Source: Lentisphaerota bacterium (GTDB taxonomy: Bacteria; Verrucomicrobiota; Kiritimatiellia; UBA8416; JAIOPI01). From it: a DNA stretch of 64,000 bases. Position 1 is the stretch's first letter; each line of letters starts with the position of its first letter. Position numbers and translations under genes: made by a program. The notes beneath the pieces are model-generated. The model was not told the DNA's origin. It searched no databases and was given only the letters and a program-made list of their open reading frames with translations. This document shows positions 29,601 to 37,111 of this stretch, piece by piece. Location: NCBI GenBank assembly GCA_021413965.1, contig JAIOPI010000010.1, forward strand, positions 1 through 64,000, read 5' to 3'.

Positions 29601-31200
29601 TGCCGGGGCTGGGCCGACGACTCACTCAAAACCGGCGGCCCCCGCGGCGGCCCGTAAGGGCGCGGCGGGGGCAAGTGGCGTGATCCGCTATCTGCCGCGC
29701 CTGCAGCCCGCCGCGCTGCCGGAAGGCAGCCCTTCCGCCGTGCCGGGCGGTGTGATCCTGATTACCCGTGACGATCGGGGCATCGCGGAGCAGGTGGGCG
29801 CGCGCCTCGAACAACGGGGCGCCAAAGTGGCCATGCTCGGAGCCGAAGCGCAGACTCCCGCCGGCGCGGCGCAGGCCGTGCAGGCGCTGCGCGCACAGCA
29901 CCAGCGCATCGGCGGCCTCATCCACCTGGCCCCGCTGTGTGCGGCGCCGACGTTTGAACAGCTCTCCTCTTCGTCCTGGCAGCAGGCCATCGACCAGGAG
30001 GTTAAAGGGTTCTTCCACCTGCTGCGCGCGGCCGCGGGCGACCTGCAGGCCAAGGGCGCCTGGGTGCTGGCCGGCATCAATCTCGGGACCGACCTGCATG
30101 ACGGGTCGCTGCCGCCCTCGCAGCACCCCTGGCGTGGCGGCGTGATCGGCCTCATCAAGTCCGTCGTCGTTGAGTGGCCGGATGCGATCGCGAAGGCCTT
30201 GCACACCACGGAGCCGGATGCCGCCCGTGTGGCGGACCTCCTGCTGGCGGAAGTTGCCGGGCCGCCGGCGGAATACGAAATCTACCACCAGGGCGGCCAG
30301 CGCTGGGTGCCGCAACCCGTGGCGGTCCCTCTCGGCCAGACAGCCGCGCTCACCCTTGGCGCCGACGATGTGATCCTCGTGATCGGCGGCGCGCGCGGCA
30401 TCACCGGCGAAGTGGCCCGCGCCGTCGCCGGCCGGTGGCGCCCGACGCTGGTGTTGACGGGCCGCTCGCCGTGGCCCGGCGAAGAGCCCGCCGCCGTGAG
30501 CGCCCTGGCCACGGAGCGCGAACTCAAGCAGTGGCTCTACGAGGAGGCCACCCGGCAGGGACGCAAGGTGACGCCGCTGGAGCTGGAGCGCGAAGCCCGC
30601 CGCCTGCTCATGGACCGCGACATGCGCGCCACGCGGCGCGACCTGGAACGCGCCGGCGCCACCGTCGTCTACTACCCGGCGGACGCGTGCGATATGGCAG
30701 CCATGGCGGCGCTCTTCGCCACCGTGCGCCAGCGCTTCGGCCGGTTGGACGGCATCATCTGCGGCGCCGGCCAGCTGGAAGACAAGCTGATGGCGGATAA
30801 GTCGCCGGAGTCGTTCGCGCGCATTCTCGACCTGAAGACGACGGCGGCCTTCGTCCTGTCGCAGCTGGCCCAGCCCCGGAGCCTGAAGTTCATGATGCTG
30901 TTTTCGTCGGTCGCCGGCTGGACGGGCAATCGCGGGCAGTCGGACTACGTGGCCGCGAATGACATCCTGAACCGCCTGGCCCTGACGCTGAGCCAGAAAT
31001 GGCAGAAGCGTGTCGTCGCGATCGACTGGGGGCCCTGGGACAAGACCGGCATGGTGACCGACCTGGTCCGCCGCCAGTTCGAGGCGCGCGGCGTGTGGAT
31101 GGTGCCGGCGCTGGCGGGGAGCCAGTACGCGGCTGACGAGATTCAGTTTGGCAGCCAGGCCGATGCCCTGGTGATCGCGCTCGGCCAGCAGGCCGGCTGA
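23671..31200 (+). CDS. Polyfunctional synthase: NMO-NMO-KS-AT-ACP-ACP-KR (Pfa-like type I PKS/FAS)
   Basis: This is a 2509-residue iterative-type megasynthase. Two nitronate-monooxygenase/PfaD-like flavin barrels come first: about 20-230 ('LLAKGHEGGGLVGE', 'FVWGGVGRQGAV') and about 335-600 ('PVMQGAMTRVSD', 'FEGFECGGHVGP', 'YFAGGIHDAHSA'). The ketosynthase is about 709-1150 with Cys900, His1035 and His1075. The acyltransferase is about 1270-1580 (GHSYGE, Ser1373). A Pro/Ala linker follows, then two carrier proteins with DLGIDSIKRVEIL (Ser near 1824 and 1934), then a ketoreductase from about 2230 ('VIGGARGITGEVARAV', Ser and Tyr of 'FSSVAG...DYVAAND'). The PfaA/PfaD class makes polyunsaturated or other 'secondary' lipids. 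No DH or thioesterase is present; a DH is encoded at 37112-40582. The product is unknown. Confidence 0.88.
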   Translation: MASADGMQPGNGHVEQMVVTLPGTWDPSLAIAASRCGATGLLDLTQVPDSARAILAVQRLCQLAQGRFGVIVEAERPEICQDVCALLPEGAAVVIDHGDRAALDACIARLRPRPAQLGLVVRNPDDAAAAESLGCAFLLAKGHEGGGLVGEHTSYVLLQLLRRRTPLPIFVWGGVGRQGAVACAVGGATGIVLDWQLALTRESPLPPALKRRLARMDGSETAAIKLHEGVWVRVYAQPGFTSRGALDDLATSLRTAPDAPAQLRTALRALLQEPAHEQRPWLVGQEAAFAAAWAPAAQPVAQVLAAVRDYVEDAVPRSVAAAPAIAKGSPMAASQGTDYPVMQGAMTRVSDLASFCAAVEQGGALPMLALALMREKDARALLEATAAAMGTRSWGVGILGFVERDLRLEQLAVIEQIRPPYAVIAGGRPDQSAALEAKGIHTYLHVPSPAMLDAFLKEGARRFIFEGFECGGHVGPRSSFVLWESMVDVLVRAGLPPEDAAKVHVYFAGGIHDAHSAAMACALAQPIIDRGMKFGLEMGTAYLFTHEAVATGAIVPRFQQVALDATHTVLAETGPGHAIRCAPTEFYDDFESERARLKAAGVGNEEIRRRLEEHNMGRLRIASKAIARGNAPGPDGRVAYEQVDAERQRKEGMYMIGQVAAMHTALRSIRQLHEDVCDGGVAYLEQLRDQPVMMPEQPAQNPEEAPAPLDIAIVGMACLLPGADAPAALWDGILRKRNALTEIPADRFDLNRWFDRRPGTRDKIYSRMGGFIADVLFDPVKFGIPPASLRSIEPAQLLALELVDRALRDAGHNGLTERFPQKERTSVILGVGGGMGDLGAQYGMRAILPHFLTHIDESLWNQLPEWTEDSFAGILLNVVAGRVSNKFDLGGVNFTVDAACASSLAAIYLACRELADGTSDMVITGGVDTVQNPFGYMCFSSARALTTGDKPRVFDANADGIVISEGLAAVVLKRRADAERDGDRIYAVMRAVAGGSDGRSKSMTAPRLEGQVRTLNRAYAQARISPATVGLFEAHGTGTALGDRTEAQSVTELLRRHGAAPASCAIGSIKSLIGHTKCTAGVAGLMKAALSLHYRTLSPTINVTQPNPQGGLQDGPLYVNTEPRPWVRGEHPRRAGVSAFGFGGTNFHAVLEEYTGDARALSERPVPRLRTTELFTFATPSQAALLAQVKAAHGRVQKLQEWPAPPALADVALTFHQHHAALAPCRAAVLASSLAELATRLDALHQALTAGQAVAADGVYFSPVPLARTGKVAFLFPGQGSQHPNMLGQLALDFPEVGDALTLADRVLDGRLDRPLSRLISPPPAFSPEARKQAADALTATQVAQPAIGACSLALLRLLEDFGVTAAMYAGHSYGELVALHAARAFDAEALLRLSWARGQAMANLSGNGGGDLGTMLAVKADAAAVSTAIQGLADVWIANCNSPRQTVISGTRPAIATAAARCAGAKLDTAAIPVACAFHSPIVAPAQAAFAQALAEVAFLPPATPVFSNVTADAYPAEAQAIPDTLLRQIVSPVQFAEQVRRMYAAGARVFVEIGPNQVLARLVPNILGTDPHAAIATSVREGDELGVFLQALARLYVEGVNLHLDRLYAGRELRAVNLNAMPLPPASHMLLVNGAYARRATEPVRICKPRATMNALPAVPTPPQPAAAPATPVVTPVLTPMAPPAAAPAPAAQAMNPHVLVEWQHTMQRFLETQQRVMQAYLGGTAGSVAPAEPLRSVRPPEPLPPAAAPPALVAHVSAAPPQVPAAPVPAPAALSAPAPAATAAAAPVPLEKALLALVADRTGYPVEMLNLDAGMEADLGIDSIKRVEILTAFGKTLANAGGDIAERLAHARTLREVLREAEGRAPAAASPAPAASPEPVRAPAPAAAPAAAATVSSDDLLKQLQSLVADRTGYPVEMLNPTLDMEADLGIDSIKRVEILSAFGKKLPPGPADMAERLAGARTLHDVIRVATSPAGAGPTTHSKPAAPAAARKGAAGASGVIRYLPRLQPAALPEGSPSAVPGGVILITRDDRGIAEQVGARLEQRGAKVAMLGAEAQTPAGAAQAVQALRAQHQRIGGLIHLAPLCAAPTFEQLSSSSWQQAIDQEVKGFFHLLRAAAGDLQAKGAWVLAGINLGTDLHDGSLPPSQHPWRGGVIGLIKSVVVEWPDAIAKALHTTEPDAARVADLLLAEVAGPPAEYEIYHQGGQRWVPQPVAVPLGQTAALTLGADDVILVIGGARGITGEVARAVAGRWRPTLVLTGRSPWPGEEPAAVSALATERELKQWLYEEATRQGRKVTPLELEREARRLLMDRDMRATRRDLERAGATVVYYPADACDMAAMAALFATVRQRFGRLDGIICGAGQLEDKLMADKSPESFARILDLKTTAAFVLSQLAQPRSLKFMMLFSSVAGWTGNRGQSDYVAANDILNRLALTLSQKWQKRVVAIDWGPWDKTGMVTDLVRRQFEARGVWMVPALAGSQYAADEIQFGSQADALVIALGQQAG

Positions 31201-31206
31201 CCCGGG

Positions 31207-32115
31207 TCAGGCCGGCCGGTTCCAGTGGCTCAGATCACGCCCCATGAGCGCGCCGAGCCGCAGGTTGTCTTCGGCAAACGCCTGATCGATGCGCTGCCGT
31301 GTGGCCGGGTTCATCGGCGCCGGCGCCGGCGTCGCCTTTTCGTTGAGCTGGTACAGCCGCTTCAGCGGCTGCAGCACCCCGCTCCGCTGCAGGCCCGACC
31401 ACAGCGCGCGCGTCACCGCATGGGACGCCAGCGTGGCGCGCACCGCGCTGCGCATGTCGCGAACCAGCACGCTGCGCGGAACCGTGCGCGCGTTGACGCG
31501 ATGCGTGAGACTCGGCGGGGCGCAGGTGTCGTCAATCCCGAGAAAGCGGCAGACCGAGGCGAAGGTGGCGGCGGGATCGGCGCGCATGTCATCGTAGAGC
31601 AGGAGGCACACCTGCTCGCGGGGAAAGACGCTGAGGAAGCGCTCCACGTGCTTGTGGTAGCGGCAGTACTCCATCATGTGCGGGAACTTCTCCAGCGCCG
31701 TCTCGAAGTCGTCGTGTACGGCGTACAACGTCTGCAGCTGGAAGTAGCCCGAGTAGAGGACCTCCGCGGGCTGGCGGAACGAGAAGAGCAACTTCATCGC
31801 GGGATTGTGCGCATGCAGCAGGCGCGGGCATTCCGCGTCCGGCAGATACCCCGGGCTGTATTCGCCGCGCAATTGCCCCGGCGTCCAGGCGCGGAACTGC
31901 TCCGCCAGCCAGCCCAGGCCGCGGTCGTAGTTCGAGGCGTCGTACAGGCGCCGGTCAGGCAGGGAATCGGTCGGATGCGAGCGCGTGAAGAAGTTGGTTT
32001 CCTTGATCGCGGACATGCAGACCTGCGGGTGTTCGCCGAGGCACTGGGCCAGCCAGGTGGTGCCGGCCTTGATGCTGCCGACGCCCGCGAAATCGAGTTT
32101 GAATGTTTGGTCCAT
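31207..32115 (-). CDS. PAPS-dependent sulfotransferase, copy A
   Basis: This 302-residue protein is a typical Sulfotransfer_1-type enzyme. The 5'-phosphosulfate loop is 'VGSIKAGTTWLAQCL' near residue 11, followed by 'HPQVCMSAIKETNFF', the 3'-phosphate motif 'KLLFSFRQPAEVLYSGYFQL' near residue 105 and 'CRFLGID' before the variable C-terminus. It is a paralogue of the next gene upstream, with the same overall layout, and the two lie in tandem on the minus strand 122 bp apart. It converges with the megasynthase (6 bp between stops). It would transfer sulfate from PAPS to a hydroxyl on a glycan or lipid; the context favours the product of this locus. Confidence 0.87.
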   Translation of the reverse strand: MDQTFKLDFAGVGSIKAGTTWLAQCLGEHPQVCMSAIKETNFFTRSHPTDSLPDRRLYDASNYDRGLGWLAEQFRAWTPGQLRGEYSPGYLPDAECPRLLHAHNPAMKLLFSFRQPAEVLYSGYFQLQTLYAVHDDFETALEKFPHMMEYCRYHKHVERFLSVFPREQVCLLLYDDMRADPAATFASVCRFLGIDDTCAPPSLTHRVNARTVPRSVLVRDMRSAVRATLASHAVTRALWSGLQRSGVLQPLKRLYQLNEKATPAPAPMNPATRQRIDQAFAEDNLRLGALMGRDLSHWNRPA

Positions 32116-32237
32116 AGGTCAAGCGGCGCACCGCGGCCGGCGGCGCGCCCAGCCCGGTCTCACGGTCCGGAGGCGCGGATCGTAGCCCGCGCCGCGCCAG
32201 GGCGTCGAGCCGAATTCACGGGCCCGGGAGGCCACGG

Positions 32238-33167
32238 TCAGGAAGGAACGGCCTTGGGCTTGGGCGGCTCGAACCAGGCGCTCAGGTCACGCCCCAGCAG
32301 GGTCCCGAGTTGAAGCACATCCTCGCGATACATGGCCACCAGGCGGGCGCGCGTCTCGGGCGCCATCGGCGTGGTGACGCCCACCTTCTCGTTGCGCTCG
32401 AACAGCCGCTGAACCATGCCCCCCACGCCGCACCTGAACAGAGCCTTCCGCACGCGCCGCAGCGGTGCCGCCGCCAGGCTGAGCGTGCTCAGCCGGTATC
32501 GCAGATTGCGCAGCGCCGTGCTGCGCAGCACGGTGCGCGGATTGACGGCCTGGTGCAGGGACGCCGGCGCGAAGGCGTCATCGATGCCGAGAAACCGGCA
32601 CACGCCCCGATAGCTGGCGGCCGGATCCTGGCGGACGTCATCGTACAACATCAGGTGAAACTGCGATCGCGGGAACTGCCGCAGGAAGGGCTGAAGGTGG
32701 GCGTGAAAATAGCCGTATCGCAGCATCTGGGGATATTTTTCGAGCGTCACTTCCAGCGTGTCCGGCAGCGGCTGCGCCCGGCTCGCCTGCGCGTACCCCG
32801 ATTGAACCACCTCCACCGGGTTGCGGAAGCAGCAGATCAGCTTCACGGCCGGATGGTGTTCGTACAGCAACCGGGCCGATTCCGGATCCGCGATATAGGC
32901 GTTCGAGTACTCTCCGTAAAGCTGGCCGGGCTGGTGATTCCGGTACTGGCCACGATACCAGTCAAAGCCCTCGCCATAGTTGGCGGAGGCAAACAGGCGC
33001 TTGTTGGCCGGCATGGCGCTGACGATGTTGTGCTTGAGGAAGAAGTTGGTTTCCTTGCTCGCCGCAAAGCAGACCTGCGGATGCTCCGCCAGGCAGCGCG
33101 CCAGCCAGGTGGTGCCCGCCTTGAACACGCCGATCCCTGTGAAATCCAACCGAAAAGCGTCGGTCAT
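32238..33167 (-). CDS. PAPS-dependent sulfotransferase, copy B
   Basis: This 309-residue sulfotransferase has 'IGVFKAGTTWLARCL' (5'-phosphosulfate loop), 'HPQVCFAASKETNFF', 'KLICCFRNPVEVVQSGYAQA' (3'-phosphate site) and 'CRFLGIDDAF'. It aligns along its length with the gene at 31207-32115, so the pair arose by duplication, with most divergence in the acceptor-binding C-terminal third. A good promoter lies at 33209-33238. The downstream copy has no obvious promoter and may be read through from it. The gene diverges from the SDR pair starting at 33366. Confidence 0.87.
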   Translation of the reverse strand: MTDAFRLDFTGIGVFKAGTTWLARCLAEHPQVCFAASKETNFFLKHNIVSAMPANKRLFASANYGEGFDWYRGQYRNHQPGQLYGEYSNAYIADPESARLLYEHHPAVKLICCFRNPVEVVQSGYAQASRAQPLPDTLEVTLEKYPQMLRYGYFHAHLQPFLRQFPRSQFHLMLYDDVRQDPAASYRGVCRFLGIDDAFAPASLHQAVNPRTVLRSTALRNLRYRLSTLSLAAAPLRRVRKALFRCGVGGMVQRLFERNEKVGVTTPMAPETRARLVAMYREDVLQLGTLLGRDLSAWFEPPKPKAVPS

Positions 33168-33208
33168 GCCCCACCCCTATCCCGTTTTCGTGCCGCGCAC
33201 GAGTGCAG

Positions 33209-33238
33209 ACTATAGGCGCGGCTGTTCGCATGGGTCAA
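33209..33238 (-). promoter_or_regulatory. Sigma70-type promoter of the sulfotransferase pair
   Basis: On the minus strand TTGACC (33238-33233) is followed after 18 bp by TATAGT (33214-33209), upstream of the ATG at 33167. This is one of the closest matches to the bacterial consensus in the window. Confidence 0.6.
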
Positions 33239-33319
33239 GCGGGACGCGGGCTGGGACGGAGGCCCCCGCGACGGCCCCCGACCTCACCGCTGGCGGACAT
33301 CGTGCCCGCGCTTTCCACT

Positions 33320-33348
33320 TTGTCCCGCACACCATCGGTCGCTATAGT
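33320..33348 (+). promoter_or_regulatory. Sigma70-type promoter of the SDR pair
   Basis: TTGTCC (33320-33325), a 17-bp spacer and TATAGT (33343-33348) precede the GTG start at 33366. The predicted leader is only about 11 nt and still contains GAGG at 33356-33359. Confidence 0.55.
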
Positions 33349-33365
33349 GACTCCGTGAGGCGCTC

Positions 33366-34214
33366 GTGAAATATGTGGTGATTACCGGCGTGTCGTCCGG
33401 CATCGGACACGACACCGCCCTCCATCTCGCGGAACGTGGCCTCCATGTGTTCGGCAGCGTGCGCCGTGCCGCTGATGCGGACACGCTGTGCCGCACGCTG
33501 GGCGATCGCTTCACGCCCCTGTGCTTCGACGTCACCGATGACGACGCCATCAAGCGCGCCGTCGAGGTGGTCCGCGAGCGCGTCGGAAAGGCGGGCCTGG
33601 CGGGGCTTGTCAACAACGCCGGGTGCTCCGTCAACGGTCCCCTCCTGCACGTGCCCCTGCAGGATCTCATCCGCCAGTTCGACGTGAACGTGTATGGCGT
33701 CTACCGCACGACGCAGGCCTTTCTACCCCTCCTCGGCGCCTGCCGCCCCTGCCCGCATCCGCCGGGGCGCCTCGTGATTATCAGTTCCACCAGCGGCCGT
33801 CTCGTGTATCCGTTCTTTGGCGTCTATGCCGCCTCCAAACACGCCGTGGAAGCGCTGGCCGACGGCTATCGCCGCGAGCTGCTCCTGTACGGCATCCGCG
33901 TGAGCGTCGTCGCACCCGGCGTCGTCAACACGCCCATCTGGGACAAGACCGAAACCGCCTCGCCCTACCTGGCCACGGACTACGGGCCCTTTCTGGCCGC
34001 GCGGCTGCAATCGATCGAGACGCTGAAACATCTCGGCCTGCCGCCCGCCGCGATCAGCCGCGTCGTCTGCCGCGCCTTGCTCGACCGCCATCCGCGCACC
34101 CGTTACGTCGTCGTGCCGGGCGGGCTGCTGGGGCGGGCGTGCAAGTGGTGGATCCCGCGCCTGCTCGGCGACTGGTGGCTCGACAGCCGCATCCGGAAAG
34201 CGTGGGGCGTGTAA
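33366..34214 (+). CDS. Short-chain dehydrogenase/reductase (SDR), copy 1
   Basis: This 282-residue classical SDR has cofactor loop 'ITGVSSGIG', 'NNAG' near residue 82 and a complete catalytic set: Ser in 'IISSTSGR', Tyr and Lys in 'YAASK' thirteen residues later. The C-terminal 80 residues are hydrophobic and basic ('WWIPRLLGDWWL'), suggesting membrane or lipid association as in retinol-dehydrogenase-like SDRs. The start is the GTG at 33366, preceded by GAGG. It sits between the synthase genes and is probably co-transcribed with the next SDR (18 bp gap). A plausible role is reducing a keto or aldehyde group of the lipid product. Confidence 0.82.
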   Translation: MKYVVITGVSSGIGHDTALHLAERGLHVFGSVRRAADADTLCRTLGDRFTPLCFDVTDDDAIKRAVEVVRERVGKAGLAGLVNNAGCSVNGPLLHVPLQDLIRQFDVNVYGVYRTTQAFLPLLGACRPCPHPPGRLVIISSTSGRLVYPFFGVYAASKHAVEALADGYRRELLLYGIRVSVVAPGVVNTPIWDKTETASPYLATDYGPFLAARLQSIETLKHLGLPPAAISRVVCRALLDRHPRTRYVVVPGGLLGRACKWWIPRLLGDWWLDSRIRKAWGV

Positions 34215-34232
34215 GCGCCGGGGAGCACAACC

Positions 34233-35060
34233 ATGGACACCCATCCGCAAGCGGTCATTACCGGCGCGGCGTCCGGCATCGGCGCGGCCTTCGCGCGCCT
34301 CTGCGCCGAACAGTCCCATGACCTGCTGCTGGTCGATCGCAACGCCACGGCCCTCGCGGAACTGAGCCGGGAGCTGGCCGGGAGATACGCGGTCGCCGTG
34401 GAGACGCGCGTCGTGGACCTGGCAAGCGCAGCGGAGTTGAACGCCCTGGCCGCCGCCATCGCCCAGCGGCCGCGCATCGACCTGCTCGTGAACAGCGCGG
34501 GCGTGCCCCAGCCCGCCCCCGTCCTGGAGATGGATCCCGCGCGACTCGCGGACATGGTGGCGATCCACTGCACGGCCACCGTGATCCTGTGCCGGGCCGC
34601 CGCGACCCGCATGGTGGCGCGCGGGCAAGGGGCCATCATCAACGTGGCCGCGCTTGGCGCGCTGGTGAACATGGGCGTGCTCGCCAACTACGGCGCGACG
34701 AAATCCTACGTGATTGCGTTCACGCGCGGCCTGGGCCGCGAACTGCGCGGGACCGGCGTCTATGCCCAGGCCTTCTGCCCGGGACATACGCGCACGAACA
34801 TCCACACCAGCGACGACACACACTACATCCCGGAGATCTTCTTCAGCGAAGCGGATCAGGTCGTGCGCGCCAGCTGGTCGGCCATGCAGCGACGGCAAAC
34901 CGTCTGCGTCCCCGGGCTGCGCCATCGGATGCTGTGGCTGTTCGCCAAGCTGGGGCTGGGCCGGATCGCCTGGCGCGTGGCGCTCAAGGCCGAGCGCCTG
35001 CTCGGCATCAAATCCGTCGTCAAGCCGGCGCCCGCCCCCCCCCGCGCAGATGCCTCGTAG
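34233..35060 (+). CDS. SDR family protein lacking the catalytic serine
   Basis: This 275-residue SDR has cofactor loop 'ITGAASGIG', 'NSAG' near residue 89 and catalytic Tyr-Lys in 'YGATK'. The residue thirteen before the Tyr, normally Ser in 'NVSSxxG', is Ala ('NVAALGAL'), read directly from gcc-gcg codons. The Tyr and Lys remain, so cofactor binding is likely but oxidoreductase activity may be weak or altered. It follows SDR copy 1 by 18 bp. The C-terminus is basic and Pro-rich. It may be a structural or specialised reductase in the lipid pathway. Confidence 0.8.
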   Translation: MDTHPQAVITGAASGIGAAFARLCAEQSHDLLLVDRNATALAELSRELAGRYAVAVETRVVDLASAAELNALAAAIAQRPRIDLLVNSAGVPQPAPVLEMDPARLADMVAIHCTATVILCRAAATRMVARGQGAIINVAALGALVNMGVLANYGATKSYVIAFTRGLGRELRGTGVYAQAFCPGHTRTNIHTSDDTHYIPEIFFSEADQVVRASWSAMQRRQTVCVPGLRHRMLWLFAKLGLGRIAWRVALKAERLLGIKSVVKPAPAPPRADAS

Positions 35061-35076
35061 CCGATAAAATTCGGCT
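35059..35076 (+). terminator. Possible terminator hairpin after the SDR pair
   Basis: AGCCGA and TCGGCT form a perfect 6-bp stem around the loop TAAAAT, starting inside the stop codon of the second SDR gene. The following bases (CTTGATTT) are only mildly T-rich, so this is a weak intrinsic terminator candidate. Confidence 0.4.
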
Positions 35077-35088
35077 CTTGATTTCGAC

Positions 35089-35109
35089 TGGTTGTATACA
35101 TACCAACCA
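35089..35109. promoter_or_regulatory. Palindromic operator-like site upstream of the PHP-like gene
   Basis: TGGTTG and CAACCA are inverted arms around TATACATAC in an AT-rich stretch that stands out from the GC-rich surroundings. The site is 34 bp before the -35 of the promoter at 35143-35170, a position suitable for an activator. No regulator gene is in the window. Confidence 0.35.
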
Positions 35110-35142
35110 TCGGAATGCTATACACACACCCGGCAAGGATGC

Positions 35143-35170
35143 TTGCGCAATAGGGGTACTCGATTATAAT
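35143..35170 (+). promoter_or_regulatory. Sigma70-type promoter of the PHP-like exported protein
   Basis: TTGCGC (35143-35148), a 16-bp spacer and a perfect TATAAT (35165-35170) lie 67 bp before the start at 35237. The intergenic region here is clearly more AT-rich than the rest of the window. Confidence 0.6.
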
Positions 35171-35236
35171 GCCGGTGTCCCCGGTTTTATTAGGGATTTA
35201 TGACCATATCGTGCACGCCAGGGTGCAGGTGTGACC

Positions 35237-36673
35237 ATGAAACGACGTGACGTTCTCAAGCTGTTGGCGGCGGCGGCCGCCTCGCCACCGCTGGCCTTGG
35301 CCGAATCCGCGCCGACGCGCGGTGCATCTGCCGTGCGGGCCGCCTCCGAGCCACGGGCCTATCTGGACGCCATCTTCGACGGGATGCGGCTGTACTGGGG
35401 GGATATACACGGTCACACGGCCTACAGCGACGGCTATGGGACGCCCCAGATGGCCTACCGCTATGCGCGCGCCAGGCGCAACCTCGATTTCGCCGCGGTC
35501 ACGGACCACGCCGAGTGGATGAACTACTTCGGACGCCATCTGCCCATGCAGGACGGCTCGCCCGTACCGCTGTGGGCCGACGCGCGCGCGACGGCCGATG
35601 CCCTGAATGAACCCGGCCTGTTCGTGACGCTGCCGGGCTTCGAGTGGACCTGCACGACGTTTGGCCACCGCCAAGTCCTCTTCCGGGATTCCAGGGACGT
35701 GCCAGCCATTCCGCCCGATACGTTCTCGCACCCCACCCCACCCGATTTGTGGGCGGCGCTGAAGCCCCATGCCGCCATGACCATTTCCCATCACCCGCTC
35801 CGGTGGGGCCATTTGACGAATTGGGATTACTACAATCCCGAGACCGACCGGCTGGTGGAGATCTATTCGAAGTGGGGCAACAGCGCCAGCGTGTGGACCC
35901 CTTATGAACCGTTCATGCCGTACCGGCGCTATCCCTTCATGCGCCCGCTGGCCGAAGCCAGTAGCGTGGACGCCATGCTCGCGCGCGGCTATCACATCGG
36001 CATCATCGCCGGCACGGATACACACCAGGGGCAGCTGGGGTCCACCTACGCGCCGGAGCCCGGCCGCGGCAAGGTCCTGGCCAAGAAGCGCTATCCGCAT
36101 ACCGGCGAGGAATTCCTGAACCAGGTGGCGCACGGCTACGTGTATGAAAACCGCGAAGCCCTGGGCGGCGGCGGCGGGCTGGCCGGCGTATGGTCCACGG
36201 AACTGACGCGCGAAGCCATCTGGGACGGCCTGTATGCGCGCCGCACCTGCGGATCGACCGGCATCCGGCCCGTCATCAAGTTCGCCGCCGAGGACACGCT
36301 GAATGCCGATGAGTTGGCCGTCATGGGCGACGTGCTGGCCGTGTCAGGGGCGCCTGTCGTGCGGCTGTCCGCCCAGATGCCGTCGGGCACCTACATTTCC
36401 CAGCTGCAGCTGCACAAGAACGACAAACTCCTGGCCACGCTGAAACATCCGACCGCCGACGTGGCCCTGCGCCATACGGACAACTCGCTGCGGCCCGGCG
36501 AGACGGCCTGCTATCGCGGTCTCATCACGGCTTCGCAGAGCTGGTGGGGAAACTCGGACGGGGACTATGAACTGGATTACGACCCCAACCACGGCCAGTT
36601 CACATGGACCCGCGTCGCCCAGACCTCCGAGCAAGTCTGGACCAGTCCCATCTGGATCACCCGGCGCGCCTGA
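35237..36673 (+). CDS. Tat-exported DUF3604 (PHP-like) metal-dependent hydrolase
   Basis: This 478-residue protein begins MKRRDVLKLLAAAAASPPLALAES without a break: twin Arg followed by a hydrophobic Ala-rich stretch, a Tat-type signal. The mature part has metal-ligand motifs of the PHP superfamily: 'YWGDIHGHTAYSDG' near residue 55, 'VTDHAEW', 'TISHHPLRWGH' and 'IAGTDTHQG'. These match the DUF3604 family of uncharacterised exported enzymes. ATG 35237 is preferred over the GTG six bases earlier because it leaves the twin-Arg at the very N-terminus. It sits between the SDR pair and the ACP gene, has its own promoter and converges with the ACP gene (61 bp). Its substrate is unknown; a phosphoester or lipid-head-group role is a guess. 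Confidence 0.8.
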   Translation: MKRRDVLKLLAAAAASPPLALAESAPTRGASAVRAASEPRAYLDAIFDGMRLYWGDIHGHTAYSDGYGTPQMAYRYARARRNLDFAAVTDHAEWMNYFGRHLPMQDGSPVPLWADARATADALNEPGLFVTLPGFEWTCTTFGHRQVLFRDSRDVPAIPPDTFSHPTPPDLWAALKPHAAMTISHHPLRWGHLTNWDYYNPETDRLVEIYSKWGNSASVWTPYEPFMPYRRYPFMRPLAEASSVDAMLARGYHIGIIAGTDTHQGQLGSTYAPEPGRGKVLAKKRYPHTGEEFLNQVAHGYVYENREALGGGGGLAGVWSTELTREAIWDGLYARRTCGSTGIRPVIKFAAEDTLNADELAVMGDVLAVSGAPVVRLSAQMPSGTYISQLQLHKNDKLLATLKHPTADVALRHTDNSLRPGETACYRGLITASQSWWGNSDGDYELDYDPNHGQFTWTRVAQTSEQVWTSPIWITRRA

Positions 36674-36734
36674 CCGTCCCCCTGCACGACGGTTGGCGTC
36701 CTGGCGCGGTCATCGCGGGCCCTCGCGCGGCGCG

Positions 36735-37019
36735 TCAGCGCGGCTTGTTCATTTGCGCCTGCACAAATGCCGCCAGGTCGCGCACGCCGAAATCCTGGAA
36801 GCGGCCGTCGCGGAAGACCAGTTCCTGAAACGGAAACGGCCGGCCGAAATGCTTGGACACCGCCATGCAGAACTCCACCAGCTGGGTGGAGGCAAATTCC
36901 AGATCGCCGACCAGCCGCGTGTCGACAGACAACGCCTGGCTCACGTCGTCCCCCTGCTCCTGCAGCTTCTGCTGTAGCAAGGCGAGGATGTCCCGGGTCA
37001 CCGTATCATTCGCCGTCAT
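36735..37019 (-). CDS. Acyl carrier protein
   Basis: This 94-residue acidic helical protein fits the stand-alone carrier-protein fold. The attachment motif is 'GDLEFASTQLVEF', with Ser near residue 44 as the predicted 4'-phosphopantetheine site; the usual DSL reads AST here. ATG 37019 is supported by AAGGA six bases upstream; the frame is also open from a TTG three bases earlier. It lies last in a minus-strand group after the KS and the AT-DH-PPTase genes (92 bp gap) and presumably carries intermediates between them, alongside the two carriers in the megasynthase. Confidence 0.85.
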   Translation of the reverse strand: MTANDTVTRDILALLQQKLQEQGDDVSQALSVDTRLVGDLEFASTQLVEFCMAVSKHFGRPFPFQELVFRDGRFQDFGVRDLAAFVQAQMNKPR

Positions 37020-37111
37020 CAACTATCCTTTCGATTTCTCAGCCGGACATGGCGCATGGATCAGTGAAGCGATCGACCATGATCCGCGCCATCCGTCAAC
37101 GTCGTGGCGGC

